The notes under the pieces are model-generated. The model made no database searches. It was not told where the DNA came from and worked only from the letters and a program-made list of their open reading frames with translations. Position numbers and translations under genes: made by a program. A DNA stretch of 46,156 nucleotides, taken from positions 1-46,156 of the forward strand of contig JAUXRX010000012.1 of assembly GCA_030681645.1 (NCBI GenBank), given 5' to 3'. Every line of letters begins with the position of its first letter. Within the stretch, counting starts at the first letter, position 1. The DNA comes from Archangium sp. (GTDB taxonomy: Bacteria > Myxococcota > Myxococcia > Myxococcales > Myxococcaceae). Positions 27,337 to 37,724 of this stretch are shown piece by piece.

Positions 27337-28050
27337 ATGCTCAGCCCCGTCGTCGTTTGCCATCAGTTGCGCTCACCCGAGAACCTGGCGGCCATCGCCC
27401 GGGCCATGGCCAACTTCGGCTTTTCCGACCTGATCCTCAGCGATCCGCAGACCCACGAGTTCCGGGTGGCCGGCCGCATCGCGGTGAAGGCCGATACAGT
27501 CATGGAGCACTTCCAGGTGGCGCAGTCGCTCGACGAGGCGCTCACCGGGGTGGTGTACGCGGTCGGCACCACCTCGCGCGCGCAGCTCAAGCGCTTCACG
27601 CCGCTTTCCCCCGAACAGGCCGTGACGCGCCTCGCCACCCATTCCGCCCGCGGCAAGGTCGGGCTGGTGCTGGGAGGGGAGAAGCGAGGCCTCTCTGACG
27701 ACGAGCTCTCCCGCTGCCAGGACGTGCTCGTGATCCCCACGCCCGGCCCTCAGCCGTCGATGAACCTGAGCCACGCGGCGAGCATCCTCCTGTACCTCTG
27801 CTCCCGGCAGGACGTACCGCCCCCCGCCGAACAGCCGGGTGCCTCGCTCGGAATGATCAAGCGCCTCGAGGCGAACATGAAGGACGCGCTGCTGGCCGCC
27901 GAGTTCTTGAACCCGCAGGCGCCTCAGCACGTGCTCACCGAGCTCACCCGCACGCTGCTGCGCGCACAGCTCACCGAGCGCGAGGCGCAGGTGTGGCTGG
28001 CGGCCTTCGAGCACCTGAAGAGGACTATCCCTTCGAGCGCTTCGAGATGA
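27337..28050 (+). CDS. SpoU-family RNA 2'-O-methyltransferase (TrmJ/TrmH-like)
   Basis: Uses S-adenosylmethionine to methylate a ribose 2'-OH, probably in tRNA, through the trefoil-knot SPOUT fold. Motif 1 is PENLAAIARAMANFGFSDL, motif 2 is VGLVLGGEKRGLSDDEL and motif 3 is PSMNLSHAASI. The TrmJ form usually has these plus a C-terminal helical extension, as seen here (about residues 165-237). The ATG at 27337 is preferred because the frame upstream of it overlaps the divergent lipoprotein gene's start. Its 3' end overlaps the convergent small membrane protein by 26 bp. Confidence 0.85.
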   Translation: MLSPVVVCHQLRSPENLAAIARAMANFGFSDLILSDPQTHEFRVAGRIAVKADTVMEHFQVAQSLDEALTGVVYAVGTTSRAQLKRFTPLSPEQAVTRLATHSARGKVGLVLGGEKRGLSDDELSRCQDVLVIPTPGPQPSMNLSHAASILLYLCSRQDVPPPAEQPGASLGMIKRLEANMKDALLAAEFLNPQAPQHVLTELTRTLLRAQLTEREAQVWLAAFEHLKRTIPSSASR

Positions 28051-28315
28051 TCTGATCGATCGCCTTCCGGTCTTCCTCGTTGTGGCGTTCTTTCGGCTGC
28101 TGCACGCCTGCGGGATCCTGGGTCGACACCTTCTTTTTCACGTCATCGACCAGGTCCTCGGCGCCGTCCTTCACCTTCTCGAGGCGGGGCTGCTGCTGCT
28201 TCCAGGCGCCCTGCATCGTCTGCCAGGGGGTGCGGCCGCCGATCTCCTGCGTGCCGAGGAAGATGCCCAGGCCGATGCACAGCGTCGTCCACACCAGGAA
28301 TCGAAGGATGCCCAT
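28025..28315 (-). CDS. Small single-pass membrane protein (96 aa)
   Basis: One N-terminal membrane helix (LRFLVWTTLCIGLGIFLG) is followed by a charged helical tail (LEKVKDGAEDLVDDVKKKV). There is no named family. It overlaps the end of the RNA methyltransferase gene, convergently. Confidence 0.6.
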   Translation of the reverse strand: MGILRFLVWTTLCIGLGIFLGTQEIGGRTPWQTMQGAWKQQQPRLEKVKDGAEDLVDDVKKKVSTQDPAGVQQPKERHNEEDRKAIDQIISKRSKG

Positions 28316-28454
28316 GGGGAAAACCTACCCCTGCCCACATGCTGATCCAGTTTCCGTCCGGGAGGCCGGGGCGCCAGCGGGCCCTGCCTGAAATAAGGCG
28401 CGCCGGCGACAGAACGGAGAGCAACCCAGGCGAGCGAGAGAATAGAAGTCCCCT

Positions 28455-29489
28455 GTGGAGTTGGAGGAACTCAGACAGCGGGCGAGAGATCGGCTGCGGC
28501 AGCTCTCGGCCCAGCGCAACGATGGGCTCGACGCCTTTCAGCGGGACGCGCTGGCGTTCTTCGCGCGCGTGCCCGAGCCCCCGCTGTACCGCCGCCGCGA
28601 CGACCCGGTGCGCAAGCAGGCGGGCGCGCTGCTCGAAGAAGGCGAGACCCTGCTGGCCCGCAGCTGGCGCCTGGGGACGGACGTGGCGGCGTTCACGCCG
28701 GCGGTCGAGCACCACCTCCTCGCGTTGGCGTTGATGGCGGAGGGGCGGGTGGAGGCGGCCGAGCCCGCCTGGCACCAGGCGCTGGACTTCGAGCGCAAGG
28801 CGACGGCGCCGCTGCGCCTGTGGAGCCGCACCGACGAGCGCCGCCCCGAGGTGTTCGAGCCCGACACGCGCCGTTCCCGCTTCGATCCCCACCCCGAGGC
28901 CCAGGTGGAAGCGCGCCTCGCGTGCCCGGGGTGCCACAAGGTCAGCCAGTTCTCGCTCTCGCCGCGGGTGGCCTCGCATCACCTGGTGTGCACGCACTGC
29001 TCGGCCCAGTTCGTGGCGTACATCGCCGAGCTGCGCGCGCTCGAGGTGCAGCCGCTGGGCCGCAACCGGCGGCGCTACCTCTTCCGCGTCGACGAGCTGT
29101 CCGGCCTCGCCACGCGCATCGAGTTCGACGACGCGGCGCGGGGGGAGCTGGGGGCGGTGCGGCGCGACCTGCTCGCGTTCCTCTACATGCCCGAGACGAT
29201 CCTGCGGGGCGTGCTCAACCTGAACTCGAGCCGCGTGCTCTGGGTGTCGAGCCCCGGCGCGTGCTTCGTCGCCACCGTGGCCTTCGGAGAGGGGGCGCCC
29301 GAGCTCGACACGCTGCGCGCCTTCCGCGATCGGGTGCTGGCACGCGTGGCTCCGGGCCGCGCGTTCGTTCGCTGGTACTACCGGGAGGGTCCTGCGCTGG
29401 CGCGCTTCGTCTCGCGCAGGCCTCTCTTGAAGCGGGTCACGCGGGGCGTGCTGCGCATCGTCACCCGGCGGCTGGAGAGGGTGCTGTGA
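28455..29489 (+). CDS. Zinc-ribbon protein with C-terminal CFI-box
   Basis: The N-terminal half is helical with TPR-like parts. Two CxxC pairs (ACPGCHK and VCTHCSAQF, about residues 156-182) form a zinc ribbon. The C-terminus CFVATVAFGEGAPELDTL, then LRAFRDRVL and FVRWYYREGPALA, matches the CFI-box, a C-terminal domain of unknown role found on many bacterial proteins. GTG 28455 is the likely start. The stop overlaps the TlpA-like gene (GTGA), so the two are co-translated. Confidence 0.65.
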   Translation: MELEELRQRARDRLRQLSAQRNDGLDAFQRDALAFFARVPEPPLYRRRDDPVRKQAGALLEEGETLLARSWRLGTDVAAFTPAVEHHLLALALMAEGRVEAAEPAWHQALDFERKATAPLRLWSRTDERRPEVFEPDTRRSRFDPHPEAQVEARLACPGCHKVSQFSLSPRVASHHLVCTHCSAQFVAYIAELRALEVQPLGRNRRRYLFRVDELSGLATRIEFDDAARGELGAVRRDLLAFLYMPETILRGVLNLNSSRVLWVSSPGACFVATVAFGEGAPELDTLRAFRDRVLARVAPGRAFVRWYYREGPALARFVSRRPLLKRVTRGVLRIVTRRLERVL

Positions 29490-30031
29490 GCGAAGAACCT
29501 CCGAAGAAGAAGATGGATCGGATCACGATGTTCTTCATCGTGGCCCTGCTGGTGGGCGCGGTGCTGATGGGCTGGCAGGACGCGCTGGCGATCGAGGTGT
29601 TGCCGAAGCACTCGGTGGCGCCGCTCTTCACGGTGGAGCGCATCGATCAACCGCCGCTCGAGCTCGCGTCGCTGCAGGGCAAGGTGGTGGTGGTGAACTT
29701 CTGGGCGACGTGGTGCCCGCCGTGCCGCGATGAGCTGCCGTACCTGATCAGCACGGTGAAGGAGTACGAGCCGAAGGGCGTGGTGCTGGTGGCGATCAGC
29801 AACGACGATCGTCCAGGTCAGCGCGAGGCGGTGAAGCACTTCCTGGCCTCGATGCCCGACCTGCAGCCGTACGCGGCGCTGGGCGAGCCCGAGATCGGCG
29901 CGCGCTACCAGGTGAAGGCCTTGCCCTCATTGATCGTGATCGATCGCGACGGGCACGTCTCGGCGTCGTTCCAGGGCCAGGCGACGGAAGCGCAGCTCCG
30001 CCGCTGGCTCGACACCGCGCTTCAAGAGTGA
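29486..30031 (+). CDS. TlpA-like thiol:disulfide oxidoreductase
   Basis: Membrane-anchored thioredoxin facing the periplasm. A membrane helix lies at about residues 13-30. The thioredoxin fold holds the active site WCPPC (Cys77, Cys80) and the cis-proline segment VKALPSLIVI. TlpA/ResA-type proteins reduce disulphides, often for cytochrome c maturation; the client here is unknown. The GTG at 29486 overlaps the previous stop. Confidence 0.85.
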   Translation: MSEEPPKKKMDRITMFFIVALLVGAVLMGWQDALAIEVLPKHSVAPLFTVERIDQPPLELASLQGKVVVVNFWATWCPPCRDELPYLISTVKEYEPKGVVLVAISNDDRPGQREAVKHFLASMPDLQPYAALGEPEIGARYQVKALPSLIVIDRDGHVSASFQGQATEAQLRRWLDTALQE

Positions 30032-30039
30032 GGAAGAAG

Positions 30040-30070
30040 TCTCCCTCTCCCCAAACCAACCTCACCTCAC
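30040..30070. repeat. CCCTCTCC-type dispersed repeat, copy 5 (degenerate)
   Basis: Only the left arm, CTCCCTCTCCCC, is clear; the right arm is degraded to CCAACCTCACCTCACC. Confidence 0.5.
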
Positions 30071-30072
30071 CT

Positions 30073-31713
30073 CTACTTCGGCGCCGGCTTCTCCTGGGGC
30101 TTCTCTTCAATCTCATCGACCAGCTTGAACTCCGTGCGGCGGTTCTTGGCGCGGCCGAGCGGGGTGTCGTTGGTGGCGATGGGCTTGTCGAATCCGTAGC
30201 CCTCTGAGCGGAGCCGCTTGGGCGCGATGCCCTTGCCGGTGAGGTACTTCACCACGGCCATGGCGCGGCGCTTGGACAGGCTCATGTTCGCTTCGCGCGA
30301 GCCGACGTTGTCGGTGTGACCTTCGATCAACACCGGCCCGACATCGGGGTTCTTGGTGAGCACGGAACCGACCTCGTCGAGGAGCTTGAACGAGCGGGGA
30401 TCGATCCGGTCGCTGCCGAACTCGAAGAGGATCTGGTTGTTGATGCGAATGCGCTCGGACTCGAGGACGACCTCTTCCTCGTCCTCGGGGGGCGGGCAGC
30501 CGTTGAGGTCGGGCGTGCCGGGCACGTCGGGGCACTTGTCGACGTTGTCGGGGATCTGATCGCCGTCCTTGTCGGGGCAGCCGTCGAGCTCCTGGAGGCC
30601 CATGGTGTCGGGGCACTGGTCGATCTTGTCCGGCACGCCGTCGCCGTCGCGATCGGGCTCGCGGGCTTCGGGGCAGCCGTCGGTGTCCTCGATGCCGTCC
30701 TTGTCCTCGGCTTGATCGGGGCAACCGTCGACGTTGTTGGGAATGCCGTCGTTGTCGTCGTCAGGCTCGGGCACGTGCGAGTAGGTGAGCGAGAGGGCGA
30801 AGCGGATGGTCTCGCGGCCGTAGCCGTTGGGGCCCAGGCCCTTGCCGACGGCGAGCTGAGCGCCCCACTTGCCGGCGAACTGGGTGCGCGCGCCGATGAG
30901 CAGCTCGAACGGCGTCTTGAGGGCCTCGGCCTCGCTGAAGGTGAAGGGCGCCTCTGCGGGGGTGGACAGGTTGAGCTCGGCGACGAGCTGGTTCGACTGG
31001 AAGCGGCTGAAGTTGGGGAGGTCGATGATCGCGCCGCCGCCCAGGGTGAACTCCTGGGCCACGTAGAGGTTGATGAAGCGGCCGGGGGCGGTGCGCAGGC
31101 GCCAGCCGATGTTGCCGAGGATGCGGACGGGGCCGATCATGCGCTCGACGGCGAGGCGGGGCGCGAAGACGAAGCCGCGATCAGACAGGAAGCTCTTCTG
31201 GTCGCCGATGGGGATCCTCATCTCGAGCACGGCGGCGAGGCCGACGATGGGGAACTCGCTCTGCTTGAGGATCTGCAGGCGGCCCATGATGCGGGGCGCG
31301 CCGAGGCCGGCGGGAGCGGGCGGCGGGGTGCTGAAGCCCTGCTGCTCGAGGAGGGCGAAGTTGTTCACCTGCCCGATGGTGATGGGGAGGTCGGCAGACA
31401 CCTCGACGCGCGGGTGCAGCTGGTAGGCGCCCATGATGTGGAGGTCGGCGCGGAACGGCATGAGGTCGCCGATGCGCTCGTTGCCGTTCTTGGCGGCGAG
31501 GATGCCGACGTTGAAGTCGAGCAGCGCCTGCAGCAGGTACGAGCGGGTGAGCTGCAGCTCGCCGCCTTCGAGGGCGAGGCCCGACTCCATGGTGGGAGTG
31601 AACTTGATGGGCACCAGGTCGATGCCGCGGGCGGTGAACGGATCGATGGGTTGGGCGTGGGCCGCAGAGGCGAGGCACATCACCGCGAGGCTGATTGAGG
31701 CGACCGTTCGCAC
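30073..31713 (-). CDS. OmpA-family outer-membrane protein with thrombospondin type 3 repeats
   Basis: A signal peptide (residues 1-20, cleaved near AAHA) is followed by an N-terminal beta-barrel-like region about 25-310. Thrombospondin type 3 calcium-binding repeats lie at about 315-400 (DDDNDGIPNNVDGCP, DRDGDGVPDKIDQCP, DKDGDQIPDNVDKCP). A C-terminal OmpA peptidoglycan-binding domain spans about 425-535 (GHTDNVGS, then LSKRRAMAVVKYL). The protein should anchor the outer membrane to the cell wall; the repeats form a rigid Ca-dependent stalk. The start is GTG 31713. This architecture is common in myxobacteria. Confidence 0.9.
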   Translation of the reverse strand: MRTVASISLAVMCLASAAHAQPIDPFTARGIDLVPIKFTPTMESGLALEGGELQLTRSYLLQALLDFNVGILAAKNGNERIGDLMPFRADLHIMGAYQLHPRVEVSADLPITIGQVNNFALLEQQGFSTPPPAPAGLGAPRIMGRLQILKQSEFPIVGLAAVLEMRIPIGDQKSFLSDRGFVFAPRLAVERMIGPVRILGNIGWRLRTAPGRFINLYVAQEFTLGGGAIIDLPNFSRFQSNQLVAELNLSTPAEAPFTFSEAEALKTPFELLIGARTQFAGKWGAQLAVGKGLGPNGYGRETIRFALSLTYSHVPEPDDDNDGIPNNVDGCPDQAEDKDGIEDTDGCPEAREPDRDGDGVPDKIDQCPDTMGLQELDGCPDKDGDQIPDNVDKCPDVPGTPDLNGCPPPEDEEEVVLESERIRINNQILFEFGSDRIDPRSFKLLDEVGSVLTKNPDVGPVLIEGHTDNVGSREANMSLSKRRAMAVVKYLTGKGIAPKRLRSEGYGFDKPIATNDTPLGRAKNRRTEFKLVDEIEEKPQEKPAPK

Positions 31714-31757
31714 GAGACGAAAACTCTACCGCGCGACCGCACGATGAAAAGGAATTG

Positions 31758-31803
31758 TCTCCCTCTCCCTGCGAAGCGGGGAGAGGGCCGGGGTGAGGGG
31801 CAA
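31758..31803. repeat. CCCTCTCC-type dispersed repeat, copy 6
   Basis: CTCCCTCTCCCTGCGAAGC and GGGGAGAGGGCCGGGG arms lie between the OmpA-family gene and the M16 pair. Confidence 0.85.
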
Positions 31804-31807
31804 ATAT

Positions 31808-33480
31808 TTACCGCCCCATCACCTCAGAAGCCTTGACGATCCGAACGTGCTCGAAAGCGATCGGAAGTGGCTGCATCGCAATCTGAGTATCCGCGCGGAC
31901 GACCTCCTCCGGCTTCGACGACGCATACGAGATCGGGCTGGGCTTGCCCGACTTGATCGCCGCGGCCAGGCCAGCCGCGTCCTTCGTGACGAACACGAAG
32001 TTGAGCGATGCCGGATCGAAGTGCTTCTTCACCGCAGCCTGGGCCTGCTCGGGAGTGATCGTCTCGAGCGCCTTCCGCACCGAGCCTAAGAAATCCGGAG
32101 TCCCGCCGATGAGATCGTCGATGGCCCACCCGAGGCGCCGCTGATCCGTGGTGGTCCAGATGCGAGTCGCGCCGGCGAGGAACCCGCGAGCCGTCTCGAA
32201 CTGGGCGGCGGGAATCGGCTCGTTCCGCAGCTGCTCGAGGAAGTGCACGACCGCGCGGGTGGCGAAGAGCGCCTTGTCAGGGCCGACGGGACGCAGCCAC
32301 ACGGTCACGTCCTGGGTGCTGCGCAGGATGTTCGGGCGGGGCAGCGAGTCCCACCCGTCTTGCCGGTAGTGCTGGGCATACGCGTACGTGCCGTAGTTGA
32401 GGCCGCGCCGTTCGCGCACCTCCTGGTAGAGCACGCCGTGTTCCTGGCGGTGTTCGCCGAAGTACGACATCGCGATGAACAGGGCGAGGAACTCGGGCGA
32501 GTCGCGGCGCAGCGGGGTGGTGAAGCCGAAGCTGCCGGCGGTCGACTGGGTATCGCGCTCGACGATGAGGGTGAGCCCCCGGGGCCCCGGAGCGGTGGGC
32601 AGCGCCGGCCGGGCCACGCCGGTCGCGGGCAGCGCGCTGAGCGTGGCCTTCACCTGCCCACCGAGCGCGTCATCGACGGCGCCGGCGAGGCCGATGATCA
32701 ACCGGTCCTGGGTGAAGGTGTTCTTCCAGTGCGCCTTGACGTCCTCGAGGGTGAGGGCGTTGAGGCCCTCCTCGGTGCCGCCGGTGAAGTGGCGATACGG
32801 GTGGCCTTCGTAGAGGAGGCTGTCGAGGGCGACCTTGCTGAGCTCTTCGTCGTTCTCCTGGCGGAGGCGGTTCTTGACGCCGGTGAGCTGTTCGGAGCGG
32901 AGGCGGGCGAACTCCTTCTCTTCGAAGCGGGGCGCGAGGAGGGTCTCGCTGAGGATCTCGAGGAAGCGGGGCAAGCGGTCGCGGTGAACGCGGCCGGTGA
33001 TGGTGGTGAATTCCTTGTCGGTGTCGCCGCCGAGCTGGGCGGCCATCGGGTAGAGCGCCTCGAGGAGCTGGGCGCTGTCGAGCGACTTCGTGCCGCCCTC
33101 GAGGAGCACGCGGGTGGTGAGGGCGGTGAGGCCTTCTTTCCCGGCGGGATCGTCGACGGACCCGGTGCGGAACACGAGGCGCACGCTGACGACGGGCTTG
33201 TTGGGAACGGGAAGGACGACGAGCTTCATGGGCTCGATGGCGGGAAGCGGACGGAACGCGACAGCCGAGGTGGGAGCGGGCTTGGCAACGAGGGACTCGA
33301 GGGTCTCGGCGTTGATCTGAGCCGCGTCCGTGGGCAGCGCCTTCACGGGCTCGGGAGTGGTGGCGCAGCCCACAAGGAGGAGGAGGAGAAAGAAGCTGCC
33401 TCCCTCTCCCCGAGGGGGAAGGCGAACTCGCGCCTCGAGGGGAAGAGAGGGTCGGGGAGAGGGCAAACCGAACCTGGCGC

Positions 33481-33484
<4 letters not shown>
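31808..33484 (-). CDS. M16-family peptidase homologue lacking the zinc motif (lipoprotein)
   Basis: The fold is clearly M16, with both half-domains: VVSVRLVFRTGSVDDPAGKEGL in the first, and FEEKEFARLRSEQL. The inverted zinc motif HxxEH is absent; that position reads TALTTRVLL, so this is the non-catalytic subunit. The second half keeps the Arg/Tyr-type substrate residues (RRGLNYGTYAYA). A lipoprotein signal peptide is present (lipobox LVGC), and residues 6-29 before the hydrophobic core are encoded by a dispersed repeat. The start is probably TTG at 33484, overlapping the stop of the active partner (TTGA). Confidence 0.85.
33400..33467 (-). repeat. CCCTCTCC-type dispersed repeat, copy 7, inside an M16 lipoprotein signal peptide
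   Basis: Long form with the GGCGAACTCGCGCCTCGAG core, as in copy 4. On the minus strand it is read in frame, encoding part of the segment between the start and the hydrophobic core of the non-catalytic M16 lipoprotein. Confidence 0.9.
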
Positions 33485-34797
<1,313 letters not shown>

Positions 34798-34896
34798 CGA
34801 CCTCCTCTTTCAGCCCGTCAGACGGGCAGTGACAAGTGCGACGAAGTGGTTAAATGGGGGCTGTAGGTCGTTCTTTCAAAGGTCGTTTGGTCATAC

Positions 34897-35266
<370 letters not shown>

Positions 35267-35272
35267 GAATTG

Positions 35273-35309
35273 ACCCTGCAACCTCAATTGGTTGCGGGGT
35301 TTTTTCTTT
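35273..35309 (+). terminator. Rho-independent terminator after tmRNA
   Basis: A stem of about 10 bp (ACCCTGCAACC with GGTTGCGGGGT, one G-U pair) and a 6-base loop is followed by six Ts. Downstream of the attachment site, it belongs to island DNA yet serves tmRNA; it also lies within the integrase remnant. Confidence 0.85.
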
Positions 35310-35754
35310 CAAATCGGGCTCCATGTGCCCCTCCGGCGTCTCCGGAGCGGCCTGCGTGGGCAGCGGCGACGGCTGATCGAGCACCTGCACCGCCGCCTCT
35401 TTCACCTCGGGGGAGAGGTGCGCGTAGCGCATCGTCATCTCCATCGAGGCGTGGCCCATCAGCTCCTGGATGACCTTGAGCGGAATGCCTCGCTCGTAGG
35501 CCAACGACAGCAGGCGGCGCAGAACCGCGAGGACGTTGTTGATCGCCTTCAGGCGCAGCCTCGTCGTCGCGGCTTCGCAATGCTCGGTGTCGCCGTTGGG
35601 GTAGAAGCTGAGCGGCCGATCAAGAGGATCGAGCCCAGGCGCCATGACCACCTCACCATCCTGGGCATTCCTCACGAAGTTCAGGCCACCTCGCCCTGAG
35701 GGGACGCCGACCGAACCGGTGCAAGAGACGAGGCCTGCGCCGGGTACGGGGAAG

Positions 35755-36525
35755 GTGAGCGTGGGCTCGGCTACCCCGTCTTTTGACGCACTCGCTGGCT
35801 GGCTTGCGCGGTGGCACGCGCTGCTTGATGAAGACTTGCTCCTGCTCGAGGCCGAGCAACGCGAGTGGAATGAGCGTCTCGCCGGTCTCGGAGGCGACCC
35901 GGCGACGTTCGACTTCAGCGCCTTCCGCCCGCTGCGTCTCTCGCGCGAGGAGGATTGGAGCGACTGGCTTGCGCACCTCCTCGAGACGTCGAAGACGGGT
36001 CGGCTGGCCGGCAGCCTCTTCGCTGGAGGTCGAACGTCGTCGGTGCGACGTGAGGTGCCGCTGGCCGGTGGTGCACGGCGTGCTGACCTCTTGCTTCATT
36101 GGGACGAAGCAACTGCGACGCACTTGGAGGTGAAGGTCGGTGATGAGTCGTTCGAGAAGACCTTCGAGACTGCGGGGCACGTAGAAGGCGAGAACCCGAA
36201 AACGCTCACGTGGAGGCATCTGGTGCTGATCCTTCCTCGGCAGGTCAAGACGTGGAAGCAGACCGCGGGCGCCCGCACGACCATCGGGGTAGTGACTTGG
36301 GAGAGCGTGGCCATCGGCCTCCGTCGAGAATTGTGGGAGAGCGCAGAGACCGTGGCCTGGCGCGTCTGGGCCCTGACTTTCTGCGCAGCCATCGAGCAGA
36401 CGCTGCTCGGCCTACCGCACCTCAGCAACGAAGTCCGTGCGAGACCCGACTCGGCCACGGCGGCGAACAGGGCTCGCCGGCTCCCGATTCTGCAGCGCGC
36501 CCGTCAGCCGGAGACATCAACGTGA
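35755..36525 (+). CDS. PD-(D/E)XK superfamily nuclease, island-borne
   Basis: A helical N-terminal half (GWLARWHALLDEDLLLLEAE, DWSDWLAHLLETS) precedes a restriction-endonuclease-like core. The metal-binding signature is visible as RRADLLLHW (Asp111), then HLEVKVGDESF (Glu125, Lys127): D-x13-ExK, the classic spacing. The enzyme should cut DNA or RNA; there is no methyltransferase nearby, so self-protection must come from elsewhere. GTG 35755 is chosen (another at 35761); a longer frame from 35644 lies opposite the integrase start. Its stop overlaps the partner gene (GTGA). Confidence 0.65.
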   Translation: MSVGSATPSFDALAGWLARWHALLDEDLLLLEAEQREWNERLAGLGGDPATFDFSAFRPLRLSREEDWSDWLAHLLETSKTGRLAGSLFAGGRTSSVRREVPLAGGARRADLLLHWDEATATHLEVKVGDESFEKTFETAGHVEGENPKTLTWRHLVLILPRQVKTWKQTAGARTTIGVVTWESVAIGLRRELWESAETVAWRVWALTFCAAIEQTLLGLPHLSNEVRARPDSATAANRARRLPILQRARQPETST

Positions 36526-36992
36526 ACAAGCAAGAGGATGCCTTCGTCCGCAGCGGCTTTGAGTTCTACCCACAAGCCATCAATGCCATCGATGCGTTCG
36601 CGAGGCTGCTAGGGGACGAGCTCCGACAAGCTGTCTCGCGGGTGAACGCGCCAATAGGTCTTCAGCTCGAAGAATGCGAACAACAGTGGAGTGAGCGGCC
36701 TGGACGCGGTTGCTGGGTGTGTGCCGACGTCCCTGTCATGAAGGGCAAGACCAAGTTCAGTGTGGAATTCGGCTGGTGGTGGGGTGCGCCAGGTGCGCCG
36801 CCCCCGGTCGTCGCATACTGCAGGCTCCGGAAGGAAAACCGTGTGATGCGTCTCGACCGGTACACGTCGGTGAAGGTCGAAACCGGGAAGATCGATGGCG
36901 AGTGGGGCCTCTTCACCAAGAACACCGACAACCGCGAGCAGGCAATTGAGTCACTGCTGAATGAGGCCCTGCGGATCATCGTTGCCGACTGA
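36522..36992 (+). CDS. Partner protein of the PD-(D/E)XK nuclease, unknown family (156 aa)
   Basis: The family is not recognised. A GTG start at 36522 overlaps the nuclease stop, so production is coupled one to one. The N-terminal half is helical (INAIDAFARLLGDELRQAV). The second half is beta-rich with many aromatics (FSVEFGWWWGAP, VVAYCRLRK) and ends in a helix (NREQAIESLLNEALRIIV). It could be a target-recognition subunit, a sensor or an inhibitor of the nuclease. Confidence 0.6.
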   Translation: MNKQEDAFVRSGFEFYPQAINAIDAFARLLGDELRQAVSRVNAPIGLQLEECEQQWSERPGRGCWVCADVPVMKGKTKFSVEFGWWWGAPGAPPPVVAYCRLRKENRVMRLDRYTSVKVETGKIDGEWGLFTKNTDNREQAIESLLNEALRIIVAD

Positions 36993-37018
36993 CCGGCCTC
37001 CGGGCCGGAGACCTCACC

Positions 37019-37201
37019 ATGAAGCCCCTCCTCGCCGCCCCCGCCGTGGCCGCGCTCCTCGGCATCAGCCGCGCCGCGGCCTACCGCGAGATGAAGAAGA
37101 TGGAGCACGTGGTCGTCGGCGCTCCGGGTCGAGTGGCGCTACTCGGCCAGAGGCGCGTTGCGTCCTCGGGTACCGGTGGTCCCACTTCACAGGGGCCTTA
37201 G
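37019..37201 (+). pseudogene. AlpA/excisionase-like HTH fragment
   Basis: The first 35 residues (LLAAPAVAALLGISRAAAYREMKKME) match the winged-helix start of AlpA/excisionase-type DNA-binding proteins, which control island excision. After VVVG the expected basic wing is lost and the sequence becomes Ser/Gly-rich, as after a frameshift. Low certainty that it is functional. Confidence 0.5.
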
Positions 37202-37321
37202 AGCGACGCGAGGGAGTTGATGACCGTTGACGTTCAGGTCGGCGAGGGCAGCGTTCACCGGGCGGAGAGCCTGGGCGACCTCGTCGGCCACCAGGTCGCG
37301 CACGAGCTTGTCGACTGACAT
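37187..37321 (-). CDS. Short ORF (44 aa), possible truncated island protein
   Basis: ATG 37321 to TGA 37187. It begins MSVDKLVRDLVADEVAQALR, a helical, acidic-basic pattern that resembles the N-terminal helix of small island regulators, then ends early. It overlaps the HTH fragment tail-to-tail by 15 bp. Confidence 0.3.
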   Translation of the reverse strand: MSVDKLVRDLVADEVAQALRPVNAALADLNVNGHQLPRVALRPL

Positions 37322-37724
37322 TCGTTGATCCGTTTCTGTGAATCGGTGACGGAGTCACCAAACATCAACCTCGGCCGGACAGCACCCAAGATGAGAGGGG
37401 CGGCGATCGAAGAGGATATCCGCCCTTGCAGTTGATCTGGAGGTTAGGGGACTATCGGACCATGGGGCGGGCGGGTTGGTTGAGACAGCGAAGCGGTACT
37501 TCCTCGCGTCTCTTGGCCCTCCCGACAGCATGGACAGCGTTCCCTTCCCTCCAACACGACAGGCGCATGGGGCCGCGTGGCGAACACCACCAGTCGGAAA
37601 CCCGATGGCGATTGCTGTGGAGGCCGTTCTGGTTCTCACTGCAATCCTTCGACCACGCCGCGTCTGGGCAGAGTTCAACATCTAGCTCTCACAACGTGGC
37701 CCCAAAGAATAGGCACTCATCCAA
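37322..37724. other. 403-bp stretch without a confident gene
   Basis: Several open frames cross it on both strands, but none has a good start, a domain or a convincing composition. The best is a TTG-initiated 69-aa frame at 37476-37685 with a hydrophobic segment (AVEAVLVLTAIL). It probably contains the promoter of the four-gene cassette that starts at 37725. Confidence 0.5.

Noticed and set aside
37355..37681. Minus-strand frame of about 108 codons
   Set aside because: No start signal, no domain, and composition unlike its neighbours.
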